Assembly: GCF_008801605.1 (NCBI RefSeq)
Contig: NZ_VZPJ01000001.1
Location: 744,001 to 808,000 of the forward strand
Source: Pseudomonas brassicacearum subsp. brassicacearum
GTDB lineage: Bacteria; Pseudomonadota; Gammaproteobacteria; Pseudomonadales; Pseudomonadaceae
Direction of reading: 5' to 3'
Length of the DNA stretch: 64,000 nucleotides
This document shows positions 61,077 through 64,000 of the stretch, one piece after another (the stretch's first letter is position 1; every line of letters starts with the position of its first letter). The notes under the pieces are model-generated. The model did no database searches, was not told the origin of the DNA, and saw only the letters and a list, made by a program, of their open reading frames with translations. The translations under genes were made by a program, and so were the position numbers.

Positions 61077-62918
61077 TCAGCTTGAACCCAGCGCACTGCA
61101 AACGATTCGTGCAGTCACGTCAAAATTCTCCAGTGTGAGCACATCGATTGGCGAGCGCCCCTTCAGTCGCTCATGAGGCTCACAGACCGTCCGATAAAGC
61201 CTCCACGCATCGACATCCGGAAACCGCGCTAATGCAGCAAGTATCAACTTGTGCCGCAGTGGATCAAGTTGCCAATCGGGAATGCGCTGACCGCGATTCC
61301 CCAGGCTCAGGGACAGCAGGCGCCGAGCCTTGATATCGCGATTGATCTGATCTCGGGATTTGCCTGCCAGTTTGGCGAAGATAAGCAGTGGCAAATTACT
61401 CGCAGCTTCATAGATGGCTAGCATCTCGGCGCGCTGGCGTTGTATGTCGGATACTCGGGGTTCGCGCAGCTGTTCAGTCTGCATTGGAACAGGTAGGACA
61501 GGTGAATACTGAGCCGCGTTAAGGAGCGGTTCGTTGCTGACGGACATTTTGGAAGCTGGAACCGTCGTCGCTGGGAACCCCCCGCTGTACAGAACGGCGT
61601 TTGCGTTCGCGCTTTCCAACGAAGGTAACGAAGCTGCACCTTCTAAACGAATAGTAAGCGGAGAGCTAGCCGCTTTCAGCTGGCCTTGCCCCCAAAGATC
61701 CAGACGGTTCGCCCAATCCTGCATCATGGTCCGGCGCTGCTCCACGTATTCCGCGTGATTGTAGGCCGCACTCACCTTGTCCGGATCGGCATGAGAAAGC
61801 TGAGCATCCACCCAAACCTTCGGGTATCCGATCTCGTTCAACGCCGTCGAGATCGTCGCCCTCATCCCATGCCCGGTGAGTTGATCGGCGTACCCCATCC
61901 GACGCAACGCGCCATTCAGCGTGTTCTCGCTGATGCGTTTGCTCAGGTCACTTCGATGCGCAAACAAGTAGCGCTGTGCGGGGACAACCTGGTCCAGCAA
62001 GTGACGCACGATCTCCAGCGCCTGAACCGACAGCGGGACAATGTACGGCGGTACATTTTGGGTCTGCTTACCTGGCTTCCGCATCGCTAACTGGAGCTGC
62101 TTCACCACCTCCGCCGGTATGACCCACAAACGCTTCGCCAGATCGAACTGGTCGGGCGTCGCCAACCGCAGCTCGCCCGTGCGGACACCGGTCAGCAGCA
62201 ACAACCGAAGGCCAAGCCGAGTTTGGTTGGCGCCACCGTATTTTCGAAGAGCAGCCATCAATGCCGGCAGCTCGTCCATGCGGAGAAACGGATTGTGCGT
62301 CACGGGGGGCTTGGGAAGTGCGACCACATCGAGGTCTGAAGCCGGGTTGTGTTCCAACCCCTCGATCTTCACCAGCGCATAGCGGAACAGTTGGTTGAAC
62401 CAAGTCCGGCATTTTTCAGCTGTCGTTAAGGCCTTGCGCTGTTCGATCCTGCTCAGTAAATCCAGCAGATCGTGACGATTGATCTCGTAGATGGACCGCC
62501 CGCCCAGGGTGGGCAAGACGTCTTTATTGAAGATCCTCAATATCTGCGAGAGCGTGCTTTGACGCCCTTCCTTCAGGCTCAGCCTGCGGAACTCCACCCA
62601 CTGATTGAACACGGCCTCGAAGGTGTGCTCCTTCGCAGCATGAACAGCAAGCCGCTGTTGTTTGCGATGCTCATAGGGATTGATGCCCTGGGCAACCAAG
62701 GTACGTGCTGCATCACGACGGGTACGGGCTTCTTTAAGCCCAATTTGGGGGTAACTACCGAGGGACATGCGCTTCTGCTTGCCTGCCCAGTAATAACGGA
62801 AGAGCCAGACTTTTCCGCCTCTGGCCGTCACATTGAGCGTGAGACCATCACTGTCGCCGAGGGTGTAGTCATTACCGGTGATTCGGGCATGCCGAACTGT
62901 CATTTCTGAGAGTGCCAT
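61077..62918 (-). CDS. int: ICE integrase, P4/IntB13-type tyrosine recombinase
   Basis: A 613-residue protein, start ATG after AGGAG. Residues 1-90: DUF4102 arm-binding domain (DGLTLNVTARGGKVWLFRY). Catalytic residues: Arg 246 (LLTGVRTGEL), His 350 and Arg 353 (LTGHGMRATI), His 376 (LSHADPD), Tyr 391 (HAEYVEQRR). Residues 480-613 form a C-terminal extension (FAKLAGKSRDQINRDIKARRLLSLSLGNRGQRIPDW...) resembling Xre/MbcA-ParS proteins (DUF2384-like), as in IntB13 of ICEclc. It integrates and excises the element at the tRNA-Gly 3' end, which lies 220 bases away. Confidence 0.95.
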   Translation of the reverse strand: MALSEMTVRHARITGNDYTLGDSDGLTLNVTARGGKVWLFRYYWAGKQKRMSLGSYPQIGLKEARTRRDAARTLVAQGINPYEHRKQQRLAVHAAKEHTFEAVFNQWVEFRRLSLKEGRQSTLSQILRIFNKDVLPTLGGRSIYEINRHDLLDLLSRIEQRKALTTAEKCRTWFNQLFRYALVKIEGLEHNPASDLDVVALPKPPVTHNPFLRMDELPALMAALRKYGGANQTRLGLRLLLLTGVRTGELRLATPDQFDLAKRLWVIPAEVVKQLQLAMRKPGKQTQNVPPYIVPLSVQALEIVRHLLDQVVPAQRYLFAHRSDLSKRISENTLNGALRRMGYADQLTGHGMRATISTALNEIGYPKVWVDAQLSHADPDKVSAAYNHAEYVEQRRTMMQDWANRLDLWGQGQLKAASSPLTIRLEGAASLPSLESANANAVLYSGGFPATTVPASKMSVSNEPLLNAAQYSPVLPVPMQTEQLREPRVSDIQRQRAEMLAIYEAASNLPLLIFAKLAGKSRDQINRDIKARRLLSLSLGNRGQRIPDWQLDPLRHKLILAALARFPDVDAWRLYRTVCEPHERLKGRSPIDVLTLENFDVTARIVCSALGSS

Positions 62919-63072
62919 CGCGAGCTCCTGAACAGAGTCAGGGCCAAATGCTCATCTCGCTACACAATCTGCTCCAGCATTAAACCGATTCGGTGCTCGT
63001 CAGAATCCTGGACTCAATTCTGGACTTAAACGCACCGGATAGTGCTGGATTTCAGTGGTTCCCGCTGGAACG

Positions 63073-63093
63073 AAAAAAGGGCCTGAAGGCCCT
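63073..63093 (-). terminator. Rho-independent terminator between tRNA and integrase
   Basis: On the minus strand AGGGCC pairs with GGCCCT around TTCA and runs into TTTTTT (63073-63078). It lies 48 bases after the tRNA-Gly end on the element side and would stop tRNA transcription before it reaches the integrase promoter. Confidence 0.85.
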
Positions 63094-63140
63094 GATTTCA
63101 ATCACTTACAGAATTCAGTGGAACTCTGCAGCGCAATATT

Positions 63141-63216
<76 letters not shown>

Positions 63217-63231
63217 GTCTTGGTGTGGCGC

Positions 63232-63259
63232 ATTCTATAGATTCAAATTACGCCGTCAA
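63232..63259 (-). promoter_or_regulatory. Sigma-70 promoter of tRNA-Gly
   Basis: On the minus strand TTGACG (63254-63259) and TAGAAT (63232-63237) are 16 bp apart, ending 15 bases before the tRNA 5' end. It is the only good promoter between pgsA and the tRNA. Confidence 0.75.
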
Positions 63260-63279
63260 CCCCTTGATTCAAAAAAGTT

Positions 63280-63840
63280 TTATTTCGGCTCTACATCCGT
63301 CCGCAGATGCGGCCAGGCGGCGCGCAAGTATTGGACCATCGACCACAGCGTCAGCCCAGCGGAAACCAGCAACAGCGCATAGCCCAACAGCACCCAGAAG
63401 CTGAAGTCCGAAGGGTTGGCCAGCAGGATCACCAGCGCCAGCATCTGCGCGGCGGTTTTCCATTTGCCGAGGTTCGACACGGCGACCTGGGCGCGGGCGC
63501 CCAGCTCGGCCATCCACTCACGCAGCGCCGAGACGACGATTTCGCGGCCGATGATCACCGCCGCCGGCAAGGTGAGCCAGAGGTTGCCGTGTTCCTGTAC
63601 CAGCAGCACCAAGGCCACCGCGACCATCAGCTTGTCGGCCACCGGGTCGAGGAACGCGCCGAACGGCGTGCTCTGCTCCAGGCGTCGAGCCAGGTAACCA
63701 TCCAGCCAGTCCGTCGCGGCGGCGAAGGCAAAGACCGAGGCGGAGGCCATGTAGCTCCAGTGGTACGGCAAATAGAACAGCAAAATGAAGATCGGAATGA
63801 GCAGGACGCGTAGGACGGTAATCAGATTTGGGATATTCAT
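63280..63840 (-). CDS. pgsA: CDP-diacylglycerol-glycerol-3-phosphate 3-phosphatidyltransferase
   Basis: A 186-residue inner-membrane enzyme; ATG 63840 is chosen over a GTG two codons earlier because PgsA proteins begin MNIPNL. It has the CDP-alcohol phosphotransferase motif [27 protein letters not shown] (residues 44-70) with all conserved Asp residues, and several membrane helices. It makes phosphatidylglycerol phosphate. The uvrC-pgsA-tRNA-Gly order is the usual Pseudomonas chromosome arrangement, and this gene marks the host side of the junction. Confidence 0.96.
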   Translation of the reverse strand: MNIPNLITVLRVLLIPIFILLFYLPYHWSYMASASVFAFAAATDWLDGYLARRLEQSTPFGAFLDPVADKLMVAVALVLLVQEHGNLWLTLPAAVIIGREIVVSALREWMAELGARAQVAVSNLGKWKTAAQMLALVILLANPSDFSFWVLLGYALLLVSAGLTLWSMVQYLRAAWPHLRTDVEPK

Positions 63841-63872
63841 CGGCACAACTGGCTGCGAGGTTGACGGGCATT

Positions 63873-64000
63873 CTACTCGCTGTGCAGGTTTGCATAAATC
63901 GACTCAGCGAGCTTTTTACTGATACCGGGTGCTTTGGCTATCTCCTCGATGCTGGCACGAGACAGTTCCTGCAATCCACCAAAATGTTTCAACAAGTCGC
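63873..64000 (-). CDS. uvrC: UvrC C-terminal end, partial
   Basis: The minus strand encodes [21 protein letters not shown], then [19 protein letters not shown] and a stop, the helix-hairpin-helix C-terminus of excinuclease UvrC. The rest lies beyond the window. pgsA follows 32 bases downstream, as in other Pseudomonas. Confidence 0.93.
   Translation of the reverse strand, partial: DLLKHFGGLQELSRASIEEIAKAPGISKKLAESIYANLHSE

Overview
The window is Pseudomonas DNA, most likely a fluorescent species. Its right edge is ordinary Pseudomonas chromosome: the end of uvrC, pgsA and a tRNA-Gly(GCC) gene, all on the minus strand. Everything to the left of that tRNA reads as one integrative and conjugative element (ICE) of the ICEclc / PAGI-2 / PFGI-1 class. 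Its P4-type tyrosine integrase (61.1-62.9 kb) sits directly beside the tRNA, and the 3' end of the tRNA is the expected attachment site. I found no second copy of that attachment sequence at the left edge, where the tail of a methionine-biosynthesis gene (metY type) sits, so the far end of the element probably lies outside the window.

From left to right, 0.9-8.3 kb is the regulatory, partition and replication deck: a BisR-like activator, AlpA, ParA, a Shi-like small protein, ParB/BisD, DUF2857/BisC, a STY4528-type replication protein, a PFL_4669-type protein, DUF3158 (probable InrR) and an SSB. Many of these genes overlap by ATGA. From 8.5 to 14.5 kb come topoisomerase III, small regulators, a STY4534-type protein, RadC and hypotheticals, with several strong hairpins between genes. 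From 14.7 to 41.5 kb lies the type IV secretion/conjugation module (PilL, TIGR03759, lytic transglycosylase, TIGR03765, TraD, TIGR03747, RAQPRD, TIGR03758, TIGR03745, TIGR03750, TIGR03746, TIGR03749, TIGR03752, TIGR03751, VirB4-like ATPase, TIGR03756, TIGR03755, TraG, DUF3742). Two cargo insertions run mainly on the opposite strand. The one at 20.9-23.5 kb holds TIR, GIY-YIG, CoiA-like nuclease and lipoprotein genes. The one at 31.1-36.8 kb holds five genes of unknown function plus an XRE regulator.

From 41.9 to 46.3 kb are DNA-processing genes: ArdC antirestriction and the MobH relaxase. A MerR regulator with a divergent ACR3-like transporter follows at 47.6-49.1 kb, then an IS66-family element at 49.1-51.4 kb that appears to have truncated a neighbour.

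Between the IS66 element and the integrase is a compact defence island: a HEPN/zinc-ribbon protein, a retron of the phosphoribosyltransferase-winged-helix type with a multi-hairpin candidate ncRNA, a Gabija-like GajA/GajB pair, and a pentapeptide-repeat protein. The observations I rate highest are the uncharacterised TIR/GIY-YIG/CoiA operon, a family of related structured 5' leaders in front of four DNA-processing genes, a 45-nt near-perfect hairpin at 11,556-11,600, and the retron with its putative ncRNA.
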